A DNA stretch of 64,000 nucleotides from Vibrio lentus (GCF_030409755.1 NZ_JAUFQE010000001.1:434001-498000), one strand, 5' to 3'; shown: positions 16,457 through 26,121, numbered from the stretch's first letter. The notes: generated by a model not told the origin, from the sequence alone. Program-made: numbers and translations.

Positions 16457-17821
16457 TTAAGCAGTGCTCTTTACTCTAAAGAGATCAGTAAACAGCTTGG
16501 CGATCATCAAGATAATCAGGATCGTGGTCAACATAAGCAATGGCGTTTCAATCTGGTATATCGGCGTTAGGTTTAGAGCGCCAGAAGTAAGCACGACGAG
16601 CAGGTTAATACCAAGTATCCTATGAATCATAAGCTTAGGTGTTGCGAAAACCTTCCATATCACTACGCTATTAACGAAATAAAAAAGTGCGAGTTGCCAA
16701 AGTTCACTCATCATTGGCATGATAAATATGTATTGAAGCAAAATAATGGTACCAGTGCCGATTACCCCGAAAAATGCATCTTTGATAACACTTGGTGGCA
16801 TGGTCGGTAGCATGGAAGAAAACACACCTGCAATCATCGGGAAGATAAAACCACCTGGTACAGGTAGATATATCCAAACTAATAGCGATGTTACGAACAT
16901 CGAGACACCTTGTAATACTTTTCTCCCATCCTCATTCAAATGTTGAACAAAGGTGCGATGTTCATGGTGCCAAGAAACTCCTTGGTTCTTACCGACCACA
17001 TACGATACATCACCAATCAATGACTGGTTTGGCGTGATTAACTCCAGTTTTTCCATTTTTTGGGTCAGAGCAATCCAATCAATAGCATGAGTAAGTTCAT
17101 TTGAGGCGAGTTCAAGCAGTCGAGCCTGAATATGAGCCATTTCATGGATTCTCAAACGCCAGTCTTGAATATTCTCTTTAAGGTGATAACTGCCGTTTAA
17201 TGGTAAATCTAGCAGTTGGTAGAGTTTATCAATATTCGCTGTGTTGGATTCTAAGGCTTCTATATCTAAGCTTTCGGTGTTACGCATTGCGGTTAACAAT
17301 GTCTCTCTACTTGCTTCAAAGCGCTGTACAAAGTTTTGTTCCGTGTTTACCGGCCAAACTAAGCGATACACAATAGAGAACGTTATCACGCCGAGCAGAG
17401 TTTCTTGTATCCGTAATACTGCGAAGTAGAACGTCACCTGACTATCGAAACCACCCATACACGCGATGATGGAACATACAGCGAACCCAATCGAAAAGAC
17501 GTACCCATACTTTTCATCACTCGACATGAAGATACATATTCCTAGGAACAAGGTAAAAAACGTCAGGAACAAAAAACGATCTTGTGAAAACATCGCGATC
17601 AAGAAAAAGGCATAACCGGTCCCTAATAGGGTGCCCATTAAACGGTTGTGGCCTTTATTGATTGAATGAGCAAAACTCTCGTTCAATGCCATTACGGCAA
17701 CCGCTATTGCAGCCCAATAAGGTTTCTCCCATTGGAACCACAACGCAAGGCAGATAGCGATAACGATTGAAAGCGCTGCTTTAATCGCTTCTTTGGTTGA
17801 TGCATTGAACATAAAAGCCAT
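16457..17821 (-). CDS. FUSC-family inner-membrane efflux protein (AaeB-like)
   Basis: A 454-residue FUSC/aromatic acid exporter family protein. Two blocks of hydrophobic helices (about residues 10-155 and 315-450) flank a cytoplasmic region of about 150 residues. The N-terminal ALSIVIAICLALWFQWEKPYWAA and the second-block VSMFVTSLLVWIYLPVPGGFIFP are typical of the family. E. coli AaeB, which exports p-hydroxybenzoate-type acids, is about 200 residues longer, so this is a short member. The start lies 4 nt after the stop of the HlyD-family gene, completing a DUF1656-HlyD-FUSC operon. The substrate is unknown. Confidence 0.85.
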   Translation of the reverse strand: MAFMFNASTKEAIKAALSIVIAICLALWFQWEKPYWAAIAVAVMALNESFAHSINKGHNRLMGTLLGTGYAFFLIAMFSQDRFLFLTFFTLFLGICIFMSSDEKYGYVFSIGFAVCSIIACMGGFDSQVTFYFAVLRIQETLLGVITFSIVYRLVWPVNTEQNFVQRFEASRETLLTAMRNTESLDIEALESNTANIDKLYQLLDLPLNGSYHLKENIQDWRLRIHEMAHIQARLLELASNELTHAIDWIALTQKMEKLELITPNQSLIGDVSYVVGKNQGVSWHHEHRTFVQHLNEDGRKVLQGVSMFVTSLLVWIYLPVPGGFIFPMIAGVFSSMLPTMPPSVIKDAFFGVIGTGTIILLQYIFIMPMMSELWQLALFYFVNSVVIWKVFATPKLMIHRILGINLLVVLTSGALNLTPIYQIETPLLMLTTILIILMIAKLFTDLFRVKSTA

Positions 17822-17825
17822 CCAA

Positions 17826-18686
17826 CTATTTGATAATTTTGATTGAAGCTGTCATCCCAACACGAAGTTGTAGGTCTTCAGGCACATTATCTAACTTCAC
17901 TTTAATCGGTATACGCTGAGCAAGACGAATCCATTGGAAGTTTGGGTTCACGTTAGGTAGAAGATCATTGCCAGTGCTGCCATCTTGTTTAGCAATACCA
18001 AATCCAATACTTTTGATGTGACCCTTCAACAGGACGTTGTTGTGCATCATGAGAGTGACAAATGCTTTGTCTTGTGGATTGACCCCAACAAGGTCGGTTT
18101 CTTTAAAATAACCTTCAATCCAAAAGCTATCTTCATCGATCAACGCAACCACAGGTGAGTTGGCAACCACTTGCGATCCAACACGTAAGTTAAAATTAGT
18201 AATGTATCCGTTGGTAGGCGCATAGACCTTGGTAAATTCGAGATTCAAATGTGCTTCTTCAACATTGGCTTTGGCTACTTGAACATTCGCTGATGAAGTT
18301 TCAACAGCATTGCTTAAGTTGTTCAACGTTAAAACGGGCACGGCACCAGGGGTTCTCTTTTCTAGGTTCGCTGCACGTTGCTCTTCATTCTTTGCTTTCG
18401 CAAGTAGAGCAAGCGCTTGTTTTTGTGTCGCTAGTGCTTTGTTGTAAGCCGCTCTATAAATACTAGGGTCGATCTCAAAAAGTAGATCGCCTTTAGACAC
18501 TTGAGAGTTGTCAGCTACGTGGATTTTGATGATTTGTCCGGTGACACGAGGAGTAATAGACACTATGTAGGCACTGACTTGCCCGTCTCTCGTCCAAGGG
18601 TTGCTTGTATAAGATTGGTAATAGCTATAAACCACAGAGCCTGCAGCAACAAATAATAGTAATGTGATGAGGTAACGTTTTATCAA
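17826..18686 (-). CDS. HlyD-family periplasmic adaptor (AaeA-like)
   Basis: A 286-residue membrane fusion protein linking the FUSC pump to the outer membrane. One N-terminal helix (YLITLLLFVAAGSVVYSYY) is followed by the biotinyl-lipoyl half PWTRDGQVSAYIVSITPRVTGQI, a helical hairpin of about residues 80-150, the second lipoyl half VYAPTNGYITNFNLRVGSQV, and a beta-barrel ending GMTASIKI. PWTRDG is characteristic of the AaeA/EmrA-like group. The start is a TTG at 18686 with AAGG about 7 nt upstream. It sits 9 nt after the DUF1656 gene. Confidence 0.88.
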   Translation of the reverse strand: MIKRYLITLLLFVAAGSVVYSYYQSYTSNPWTRDGQVSAYIVSITPRVTGQIIKIHVADNSQVSKGDLLFEIDPSIYRAAYNKALATQKQALALLAKAKNEEQRAANLEKRTPGAVPVLTLNNLSNAVETSSANVQVAKANVEEAHLNLEFTKVYAPTNGYITNFNLRVGSQVVANSPVVALIDEDSFWIEGYFKETDLVGVNPQDKAFVTLMMHNNVLLKGHIKSIGFGIAKQDGSTGNDLLPNVNPNFQWIRLAQRIPIKVKLDNVPEDLQLRVGMTASIKIIK

Positions 18687-18695
18687 GGTAAGGCC

Positions 18696-18908
18696 TTATA
18701 AGATGGGAATGAATTGGCCAATCACGCCAGTAAAAATCACAATTAGACTTATTTCTGCTAATGCAGGAAAGGCGACATATTTGTGCAGTCCGAACTTGGT
18801 TGCTATTGAACCCGTCAAAATCGTCAGCATATAAGCGAGCGCGATAACCAGTAACAGCGGTGGGAAGTAGATTTCACCCCACACGAGTTCATGTGGCATT
18901 GTGTTCAT
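18696..18908 (-). CDS. aaeX: DUF1656 small membrane protein (AaeX-like)
   Basis: A 70-residue inner-membrane protein with two hydrophobic helices, first gene of the efflux operon. The N-terminal MPHELVWGEIYFPPLLL is the DUF1656 signature; AaeX in E. coli precedes aaeA and aaeB in the same way. I placed the start at the ATG giving MNTMPHEL; a longer frame to 18959 adds a polar segment with no counterpart in the family. The role of AaeX in the pump is not known. Confidence 0.85.
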   Translation of the reverse strand: MNTMPHELVWGEIYFPPLLLVIALAYMLTILTGSIATKFGLHKYVAFPALAEISLIVIFTGVIGQFIPIL

Positions 18909-19042
18909 GGTCTTGTTCTCTATTCGTTCTGATAGGCAGAACGATAAAGCAGTTGGCACAATTTGGATAATCGCTTATAGAGGATTGGATCCATCAAAAG
19001 CAGGAAACTATGGTCTGTATAGATGGGTAATGATTACAAATT

Positions 19043-19079
19043 AGACAAATTACACTCGTATAGTCGATCTGATTTGTCT
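19043..19079. promoter_or_regulatory. Candidate operator between the efflux operon and its LysR gene
   Basis: AGACAAAT (19043-19050) and ATTTGTCT (19072-19079) are perfect 8-bp complements separated by 21 bp. They lie 77-113 bp upstream of the LysR start, in the 247-bp divergent intergenic region. The spacing suits a multi-site LysR operator. Assignment is inference. Confidence 0.4.
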
Positions 19080-19155
19080 TTGTTGCCCTCAAAAAGTGCA
19101 AACAGACCATTTCGTGATAACTTAAAGAGATAATCAAGAAAGCCAGTGCGATCGA

Positions 19156-20070
19156 ATGAATTTTAGTATTGAACAACTTCTCGCGTTTGTGACCGTTTAT
19201 GAGCAACAGTCATTTAGTAAAGCAGCAGTAAAGCTTAACAAGCACAGAACGACTATTGGACAAGTTATTACTAACTTGGAAGATCATCTCGCAGTCAATC
19301 TTTTTGAAAGAGTTGGCCGCTCTGTCGAGCCAACCGACGACGGGCACCTTCTTTATCACTACGCGAAACAGACGATTGAACAAGCTAGAACTTTTGACAA
19401 GGTTGCGTTGAGCCTGTCCTCTGGTGGATTAGAAAACATTACGATTGCTTACTCTAGTGTGATTCCTCAACGTGTGCTGGTGGATATTCGTAAGCAGTTA
19501 AAACACGACTTTCCGATGATGAGAGTAAATTTCCTCGTCAAGAATAAGAAAGAAATTAAAGTAGGGTTACAGACTGGCGATTACCACTTTGGCTTGGTTA
19601 ATGTTCATGATAGCCGTGCTATGCACAGTTTAGATGCTACTTTTCTAGGGCATTTCGAATTCTTTCCATTTGCGCAAAAAGGTGGAGAGTTATCTACCTT
19701 GAGCAAAGATGAAGTCCTTGTGGCACTCCGCAATTCGAAGCAGTTTGTATTGAGATCTTTGATTGAAGAAGGGATGTCAGAAAAGATTATTGTGAGCTCG
19801 GATTATGAAGAAATCGACCAACTGGTTTTGATTATCAAAATGCTCGAAGAAGGGTTGGGGTGGTCATTGTTACCTAAAGCCTTTTTTACTGATTTGGAGT
19901 TTTCGAAGTATTCGATAGAACCTATTCGTTCCCAGCAAATGGTAGAAGGTTTCAAGTTTGGCTTTGCATTATGGTGTCCGCACTCAAAACAAATCAGCGG
20001 AATAAAAGGTTCTTTGGTATCGGTCATCAAGAACTATCGAGAGCACCTTATTGATAGCTTCAAGTTGTAA
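19156..20070 (+). CDS. LysR family regulator, divergent from the efflux operon
   Basis: A 304-residue LysR-type protein. The helix-turn-helix is in residues 1-60 (IEQLLAFVTVYEQQSFSKAAVKLNKHRTTIGQVITNLEDHL), and a substrate-binding domain runs from about residue 92. Its divergent placement 247 bp from the DUF1656-HlyD-FUSC genes parallels aaeR-aaeXAB in E. coli, where AaeR activates the pump in response to aromatic acids. Sequence divergence means the inducer should not be assumed. Confidence 0.88.
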   Translation: MNFSIEQLLAFVTVYEQQSFSKAAVKLNKHRTTIGQVITNLEDHLAVNLFERVGRSVEPTDDGHLLYHYAKQTIEQARTFDKVALSLSSGGLENITIAYSSVIPQRVLVDIRKQLKHDFPMMRVNFLVKNKKEIKVGLQTGDYHFGLVNVHDSRAMHSLDATFLGHFEFFPFAQKGGELSTLSKDEVLVALRNSKQFVLRSLIEEGMSEKIIVSSDYEEIDQLVLIIKMLEEGLGWSLLPKAFFTDLEFSKYSIEPIRSQQMVEGFKFGFALWCPHSKQISGIKGSLVSVIKNYREHLIDSFKL

Positions 20071-20083
20071 GAATTGCAGGTGT

Positions 20084-20110
20084 AAAAAAGGCGCTAATCA
20101 GCGCCTTTTC
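20084..20110 (+). terminator. Terminator after the LysR gene
   Basis: AAAAAAGGCGC and GCGCCTTTT flank a TAATCA-type loop and work in both directions, serving the convergent PhnA-like gene as well. Confidence 0.88.
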
Positions 20111-20137
20111 GTTTTCTATCACTTTCTTACCGTAAGA

Positions 20138-20695
20138 TTACTTCTTACGACAGAACTCAGCGATTACGTACATTGATTGACCGCCGTTTGTTTTACCAGA
20201 AACAAGCTTAGGATCGTCACCAACGCTGATGCCGCGAATAACAGTACCTTGCTTAATCACTTGGTTAGTACCTTTGATTGGCAAGTCTTTGATTACTGTT
20301 ACGTCGTCACCTTTCTTAAGTTCAACGCCGTTCACATCAAGAGGCTTATCATCAGCAGACATACCGATTTGTGCCCAAACTGACGTTTCTTCTTCAAGGT
20401 ACATCATGTCTAGCGCGTCTTGAGCCCAGCTTTCAGAGTTCAGACGAGTAAGTTGACGCCATGCAGTTACTTGAACTGGCGCTTCTTGACTCCACATGCT
20501 GTCGCTCAGGCAACGCCAGTGGTTGATATCTTTAGGGTCGTCAATCTCACCAAGACATTTGTCACATACCATGATGCCGTGATCCACTGTTACGTGGCTG
20601 TGTGGCGGCACTGCGTATGCAGTAAGAGAAGAATCAGAACCACATAGTTCACATTTAGATTGGCAGCGTTCTAGCATCGTAGCTTCAGAAGACAT
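20138..20695 (-). CDS. PhnA/YjdM-family zinc-ribbon protein
   Basis: A 185-residue soluble protein. The N-terminal part has two zinc-binding pairs, CELC near residue 15 and CDKC near residue 44. The C-terminal part (about residues 110-183) is the PhnA domain with DVNGVELKKGDDVTVIKDLPIKG and VIRGISVGDD, an SH3-like barrel. Despite its name the family is not firmly tied to phosphonate use, and no phn genes are nearby. The ATG at 20695 has GTGAG about 7 nt upstream. Confidence 0.85.
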   Translation of the reverse strand: MSSEATMLERCQSKCELCGSDSSLTAYAVPPHSHVTVDHGIMVCDKCLGEIDDPKDINHWRCLSDSMWSQEAPVQVTAWRQLTRLNSESWAQDALDMMYLEEETSVWAQIGMSADDKPLDVNGVELKKGDDVTVIKDLPIKGTNQVIKQGTVIRGISVGDDPKLVSGKTNGGQSMYVIAEFCRKK

Positions 20696-20866
20696 AATGG
20701 ACTCACATTTATTAGGTATTAAATTACGGGGCTATTATCCACTTTATTTACAATAAAGAAAGAGGTCGTACGGTATTCTGTCTTGATTAATTTTAGCTGA
20801 GATCAACCATTTGTGTTTTAAAGGTTTATGTAAACGGTTAACTAGGGAATGGTTCGAACGACAGAT

Positions 20867-20896
20867 ACAAAAATGCCAGCGGTTAGGCTGGCATTT
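20867..20896 (-). terminator. Terminator of the fadL-volA operon
   Basis: AAATGCCAGC and GCTGGCATTT pair; on the minus strand the stem is followed by a T tract, about 20 nt after the volA stop codon. Confidence 0.88.
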
Positions 20897-20917
20897 GGCT
20901 TCATTTAGAACTCGTTA

Positions 20918-23356
20918 TTATTCCAATACAGAACCAGTAATAGAGGCTGCAGTTAAAGCGTTATCTATTAAGAAGTCTACAGCTTGTGTCTGCATGCTAG
21001 CGTGATGAGCTGCATCTAGGGGTACCGGAGTTGTGTCATCTTGAGGAATCACGAAGGTACTGTGTGAAGCAACATCACTAAACTTAACAAAGTCTTTTGA
21101 ACCGTCGGGAGTTAGATTAACTGAATCAACAACAGTCAGGCCAAGTTTTGTTGCTAATGGTGTTGTTCCGGCAAACGGAGCACTTGCCACAGAGTTAGGC
21201 ACCGTATCATCGCCTTGAACTTGTCCCATATAAATAGGAAGAACAGGTGAACCAGAGCTTAATAGGTGGTCAGCATTAGTGAACGGGTCGATGGTATCCA
21301 GCACGGTTTGAGCAGCGTATGCAAATTGCTGAAATGCAGCCGTCATCACTGCTAGTTGTGCTGTGGTTGCATTGCTTTCAAACGTTTCATAGCAGATTTT
21401 GTCTGATAGGCTGGCACAAGTCGCACTTGCGAAACTCGCGTATTCCGTTGAAGCACTCAACGCAACATTGTGTTTAACCTGAGGACCAAACTCAGTAGAA
21501 CCGAGTAGAAGGTTAGATATTTGACCGCCAGAGTTTTCAAAAGCTGCGGAACTAAACGAATACAGAGCATCAGCCGTTGGACTACCTAACGTACGGTTAG
21601 AGGCAGCAACAGCTGTCGTTCCAACAATACCGCCCAAAGAGTGACCTAAAAATTTGACCTGTGAACCTGTATTTAGATTGAATGCACTCAATGGAGAACT
21701 AGCGAGTAAACCAGCTTTTAAAGAAGCTGCTAATGATGTGCGTAAAGCCATTACATCAAGTGCACTTTGTCGAACGTTATCGCGCGCTACTGGCAAGTTT
21801 GTTAGGTTTAAATAAGCTAAGACGTTTGCATTTGCTGAGCGTGTATCATCTAGACTACGTGTACCGTGGATTGGTAAATCTATTGCTAGAACTGCCGTAT
21901 TATCGTCTACTAAGTTATAAGCAAACGCATAAGCATTCTCTTTAGCGGAGGTAATACCATGTTGATAGATAACAACGTTTTTTGGTGTTTTCAGGTCCTT
22001 AGTGAATAGCAAGAACTCGACAGATTCTAATGATTTAATTTGTGGAACTGGAGAGTACTTTGTAATTACTCTGTCACTATCAAGTGGTGAACCATCTGCC
22101 AGCGTTAAGTTTAAACCGATTAACTTCAGTTGTTCAGTTTGACTGGTCGCTAATACGCTAGTGTCGATACCTGCTGCAACTAGCTGTGCCGCCATATTGG
22201 CTTGCTCAGCGCTATTACTCAAAGCATTTGAAATCTTGGCGAGGCTAGGCATACCTGATTCAAAAGGTTGAGAGTTCCATTCATTACTGCCTTTCTCTAA
22301 GTAATGAGGAAGTTGAACGAAACCTTGGCTAACATTTACAGCGGTGCCTACTGCATCATACAAAGTCTCGATGGCGGTTTTTGCTTTGGTAATCTTCGTC
22401 GCGTCGTCACCACCAATATACTTATCAAAATCAGTGTCACTGGTAAGTGCAGCTTTAAAAGGTTCTGACGTTCCAAATTGCATCGCATAAGCTGTCGTCA
22501 GGTCAACAGAGTTAGGGTTTGCACTGCCTTTCCAGACACCATTGAGATTTGCAGTTGCTAATCCTGTTGCGGTTGCAGCCTTTGTTGCGAAAAGAGAATC
22601 ACCAACGGATTCAGTAGTAAACCAAGTCGAGTAAATGATGTTCTCGGTATCAAGAGTAATTGCACCTTGAGCGTTCGCTCCGGCGAAGATCTTTTCGACG
22701 CCTTGAGTGACTTGTTGCGCTTGAGCAAGGCTACCTTCGGTGTAAGTTACCGCACTTGATTTCAGCGCAGCGTAACTTGCCGACATGCCAACAGGATCGC
22801 CATTAACGTCCGTTAGTTCATTGGAAAGCGCCAATACGTATTCACTTGAAGCATCAAGAGAGTCTTTGAATACGATCGTGAAGGTGTCTGTTGAAGCACT
22901 AGACAGAACATTAAAATGAGTGCCTTGTGACAATACGCCAGTAACAGTTGGTGCTGTGTCTGAAGTCAGCGAACCACTAAGCTTTAATAGGTAAACCCCA
23001 CCAGTCGCTGCACCGTCAGCCAAGCCAGTACCTTCAAAGTCCATGATGATTGGCATCGAAGTTGACCAGCCATCCATTGTATTCATTGCTGCAATAGGGT
23101 TGGTTAGTGAATCATCACCACCAGTCGGTAAACCAAGTGTACCGTCGGTAGCATCCATCAACGCGAAGCTAGGAAGAGGAACCGCAATATCCGCGCCCGT
23201 TAGTTGAAACTTGATGCTCGTCGCTTGTGCGAGTGAATCTTGAATGTATTGCTCATATTGAATCGCAGTTGAAGCACCTGAACTCGAAGAGTCATCACCA
23301 CAACCAGCAAGAAACATTGCTGACGCAAGCAGCGAAACATTAAATAACTTTTTCAT
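20918..23356 (-). CDS. volA: VolA-like surface lipoprotein (lyso)phospholipase
   Basis: An 812-residue lipase of the VolA/Pla-1 type. The lipobox is LAGC with Cys19, followed by a Ser/Gly spacer (GDDSSSSGAS). The alpha/beta hydrolase core in the C-terminal half shows VVIYQHGITSAKENA (oxyanion region, near 465) and the nucleophile elbow GHSLGG at 571-576, with Ser573 as nucleophile. In Vibrio cholerae the VolA lipoprotein is displayed on the surface, releases fatty acid from lysophosphatidylcholine, and is co-transcribed with fadL. The same pairing is seen here, with 13 nt between fadL and volA. A late His near residue 770 (ASHSTF) could complete the triad. Confidence 0.92.
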   Translation of the reverse strand: MKKLFNVSLLASAMFLAGCGDDSSSSGASTAIQYEQYIQDSLAQATSIKFQLTGADIAVPLPSFALMDATDGTLGLPTGGDDSLTNPIAAMNTMDGWSTSMPIIMDFEGTGLADGAATGGVYLLKLSGSLTSDTAPTVTGVLSQGTHFNVLSSASTDTFTIVFKDSLDASSEYVLALSNELTDVNGDPVGMSASYAALKSSAVTYTEGSLAQAQQVTQGVEKIFAGANAQGAITLDTENIIYSTWFTTESVGDSLFATKAATATGLATANLNGVWKGSANPNSVDLTTAYAMQFGTSEPFKAALTSDTDFDKYIGGDDATKITKAKTAIETLYDAVGTAVNVSQGFVQLPHYLEKGSNEWNSQPFESGMPSLAKISNALSNSAEQANMAAQLVAAGIDTSVLATSQTEQLKLIGLNLTLADGSPLDSDRVITKYSPVPQIKSLESVEFLLFTKDLKTPKNVVIYQHGITSAKENAYAFAYNLVDDNTAVLAIDLPIHGTRSLDDTRSANANVLAYLNLTNLPVARDNVRQSALDVMALRTSLAASLKAGLLASSPLSAFNLNTGSQVKFLGHSLGGIVGTTAVAASNRTLGSPTADALYSFSSAAFENSGGQISNLLLGSTEFGPQVKHNVALSASTEYASFASATCASLSDKICYETFESNATTAQLAVMTAAFQQFAYAAQTVLDTIDPFTNADHLLSSGSPVLPIYMGQVQGDDTVPNSVASAPFAGTTPLATKLGLTVVDSVNLTPDGSKDFVKFSDVASHSTFVIPQDDTTPVPLDAAHHASMQTQAVDFLIDNALTAASITGSVLE

Positions 23357-23369
23357 GTTTTAATTCCGT

Positions 23370-24629
23370 TTAGTTGAAGGTGTAGTTCATTTGAATTGCA
23401 GATAGGTAAGCTACCGCATCACCAGAGAATTCAAGTTCCTGACCAAGTTCATTGGTTTCAGTGAAATCACCTTCTTTACTTTGAACAAGAGCGAAGCCAG
23501 CATCGATTGAAAGGTTAGGGCTGTACTGATAAGTCAAACCTGCGCTGTACCAGAAGCGGTCGCTGTCAGGGATACTTAATGTCGCTTCACCAGCTTGCTC
23601 GTCATAAGCTAAACCAGCTCGTAAGGTCCATTCTTGGTTTAACTGGTAAGTCGCACCCAATGAGTAACGGTTATTGTCGTCGTAGTCTTCGGTCTTTTTA
23701 AAACACTCGCCACTTACACAATCTGAACTCGTCGCTTTAAGCTCTTTAAAACTACTCCACCCAGTTTGTTGCCAACCGTAATGAATCGCCCATTGGTCCG
23801 TCAGTTGATGAAAAGCTGAGATTTCAATAATTGAAGGTAATGTGATTTTTAGACGACCTGTTGTTGTCGTAGCACTACCTTGCACGATGCTGCCCGTGTA
23901 ATCAGTAAAGTCACCATCATCAAAGTCGAGGTCTACCTCTGAACGATATGCGATAGAGAATCGATTGTTTTCATTCAGTTCATATAACGCGCCTAGGTTC
24001 CAACCAAATGCAAAGGTTTCGCCTGTCATGCTAATCAGTTTTGTAGAAGCAGGATCGCCAGTGATGTTCGATATAGAACCCTGGTGACGATTAAGTTCAG
24101 CCTCGGCGTAAACGAGGTTTGCACCGGCACCGACACTAAATTGGTCATTGATTCGATAAGCGACATTCGGATTCAGGTTCACTGACACAAGTGAGGTGTC
24201 ACCTGCAAGATCACCCGCATAAATATCATCCGGATAATCAGTAGCAACTCCATAGTTAGAAAACATACCGATACCCCAAGCCCATTTATCGTTGATTGGG
24301 CTGATGTAGTAAGCGGCAGGAACGACTTGAAGTGGCGCTACGTCTTTGGATTCTTGGCTTTGACCGCCAGACCCTGGAACGTTGTTTTGAGTAATATCCA
24401 CTTCTGGATCAACGATAGAAACCGCGCCTGAAAATTGGGCTGTATCAAATAGGGTCATTGCGGCGGGGTTTCTCGCTAGCACACTCGCGTTATCGGCTAC
24501 GGCACCTTCACCTGAAAATGCGCGACCAAGACCTGAAGCAGAATGCTCAGCAACTTGGAAACCAGCCGCAAGTGAATTACATGCAAATAGCACAGAAAGC
24601 GAAACGAGAGAGCGTTGTATTGTTTTCAT
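23370..24629 (-). CDS. fadL: FadL-type outer-membrane long-chain fatty acid transporter
   Basis: A 419-residue beta-barrel that imports long-chain fatty acids. A signal peptide (SLVSLSVLFACNSLAAG) precedes the FadL N-terminal hatch motif GFQVAEHSASGLGRAFSGEGAVADNASVLARNPAAM, which is diagnostic. The C terminus ends in IQMNYTFN, with an aromatic residue next to last. I chose the ATG at 24629 because AGGAGG lies 6-7 nt upstream; the frame extends further but without a ribosome site. It is the first gene of the operon and would take up fatty acids released by the VolA-like lipase downstream. Confidence 0.93.
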   Translation of the reverse strand: MKTIQRSLVSLSVLFACNSLAAGFQVAEHSASGLGRAFSGEGAVADNASVLARNPAAMTLFDTAQFSGAVSIVDPEVDITQNNVPGSGGQSQESKDVAPLQVVPAAYYISPINDKWAWGIGMFSNYGVATDYPDDIYAGDLAGDTSLVSVNLNPNVAYRINDQFSVGAGANLVYAEAELNRHQGSISNITGDPASTKLISMTGETFAFGWNLGALYELNENNRFSIAYRSEVDLDFDDGDFTDYTGSIVQGSATTTTGRLKITLPSIIEISAFHQLTDQWAIHYGWQQTGWSSFKELKATSSDCVSGECFKKTEDYDDNNRYSLGATYQLNQEWTLRAGLAYDEQAGEATLSIPDSDRFWYSAGLTYQYSPNLSIDAGFALVQSKEGDFTETNELGQELEFSGDAVAYLSAIQMNYTFN

Positions 24630-24985
24630 CCGTGACCCTCCTAGGGCATCAAATCTCATTCTTATTGTTGAAAACACACTGAGCATTGTTGGTGTTTAAG
24701 CTCCAATGTAAACAGTATGTTAAATTCATATTTCATATAAAGTCAAAGAATGAGTTGTTATTTTGTGAAGTTATATTTTAAAGGGGCGGGACTTTAACAC
24801 TAATAATATAATTACAATAAATGGTTTATTGGTGGTTGGAGGTGTGGCCAGAATGATTGTGAATCTCATTGGTACAAATAGTGTTCAACTGCTCAATATG
24901 TAACAACTTTGTTTATGTTTACCGCTAATCGCTAAATCGGCATAATGTTGGTTCATTTAGAAAGTCATTAAATTGGAATTTTAGT

Positions 24986-26068
24986 TTGGAATTACTCGCG
25001 ATAGAGTTTCTTGGTAAACCGCTTCGTTTAGAGGGGTCAATGGCAGGGTGGCAACAGTTATTTTGGGATAACACGTTGGTCTCTCAGTTGGATGCAACGA
25101 CAGATCAAGATGATGCGAGAACGCATACTTTTACGCTCCGATCTGGAGAGGAAACGTTGCAGTGTCACGTTGAGGCGTTGGTTCAATGGCAACCATTTGA
25201 GATGACATACAAAGCGTCTGTTAATGGCCAAACCATCACCGAAGGCAATCGCAATACTAAAGATATCGAGCAACAAACTCCCGTTGTAGCACCTAAGCCT
25301 GAGAAGCGTTTTAGCTTAATCGGTTTAGTGTCGTTGGGTATGAAAGCCCTCAAGAGTGCGAAGTTAATTAAGGTGGTACTTGCCTCTGCGAGTTTAGCGG
25401 CTTACTCATGGCTATTTTCAATTCAGTTCGCGCTTGCCTTGATCGCTTGCTTGATGTTTCATGAATATGGCCATATCAGAGCAATGAAATATTTTGGTAT
25501 GAAGACCAAAGGCATCTATTTAATCCCGTTCCTTGGTGGTTTGGCGCTATCCGACGAAAAGATCAATACACGATGGCAAGATGTGGTTATCTCGATCATG
25601 GGACCACTATTTGGTTTGATATTGTCGTTGATATTTATGGTGTTGTACTGGGCGACTGGCGAGATGTTCTTTGCTGGGCTTGCGGTATTTAATGCCTTGT
25701 TAAACCTGTTCAATCTACTGCCGATTTTGCCTCTTGATGGCGGTCATGTGTTGAAAAGTATCAGTTTTTCAATGAACAGCATTCTTGGTATTGTGCTTTG
25801 TGTGGCAGCTGCGGTTGCTGGCGTCGTGCTGAGTTATCAGTTGAACTTAACCTTATTTGGTTTCTTATTGATCATGGGTAGTGTTGAAATCCTATTCGAA
25901 TGGAAAGGGCGTCACCATAGCCATTTATTGCCATTAGATAAATATGGCCAAGTCGTATCATTCCTTTGGTATGTGGGCTTAGTGAGCAGTTTAATCGGCG
26001 TTATCTGGTACTTCGCATCAACTGGCGATCAGTTACTCAGCCTACCGTTACAAATTTTAGGTACATAA
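24986..26068 (+). CDS. M50-family (site-2 protease-like) membrane metalloprotease
   Basis: A 360-residue intramembrane metalloprotease candidate. The zinc site is HEYGH near residue 160 within ALIACLMFHEYGHIRAMKYFG, and the third ligand lies in NLLPILPLDGGHVLKSI near residue 250, the NxxPxPxLDG signature of this family. About six membrane helices are present. A soluble N-terminal domain of about 110 residues precedes them and is unusual; I do not recognise it. The start is a TTG at 24986 with only a weak GGA upstream. The substrate is unknown. Confidence 0.85.
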   Translation: MELLAIEFLGKPLRLEGSMAGWQQLFWDNTLVSQLDATTDQDDARTHTFTLRSGEETLQCHVEALVQWQPFEMTYKASVNGQTITEGNRNTKDIEQQTPVVAPKPEKRFSLIGLVSLGMKALKSAKLIKVVLASASLAAYSWLFSIQFALALIACLMFHEYGHIRAMKYFGMKTKGIYLIPFLGGLALSDEKINTRWQDVVISIMGPLFGLILSLIFMVLYWATGEMFFAGLAVFNALLNLFNLLPILPLDGGHVLKSISFSMNSILGIVLCVAAAVAGVVLSYQLNLTLFGFLLIMGSVEILFEWKGRHHSHLLPLDKYGQVVSFLWYVGLVSSLIGVIWYFASTGDQLLSLPLQILGT

Positions 26069-26121
26069 CCCAATAGTTAACGCTATCTGAATAGCTCATT
26101 AGCTCATTAGCTTGATGCACT

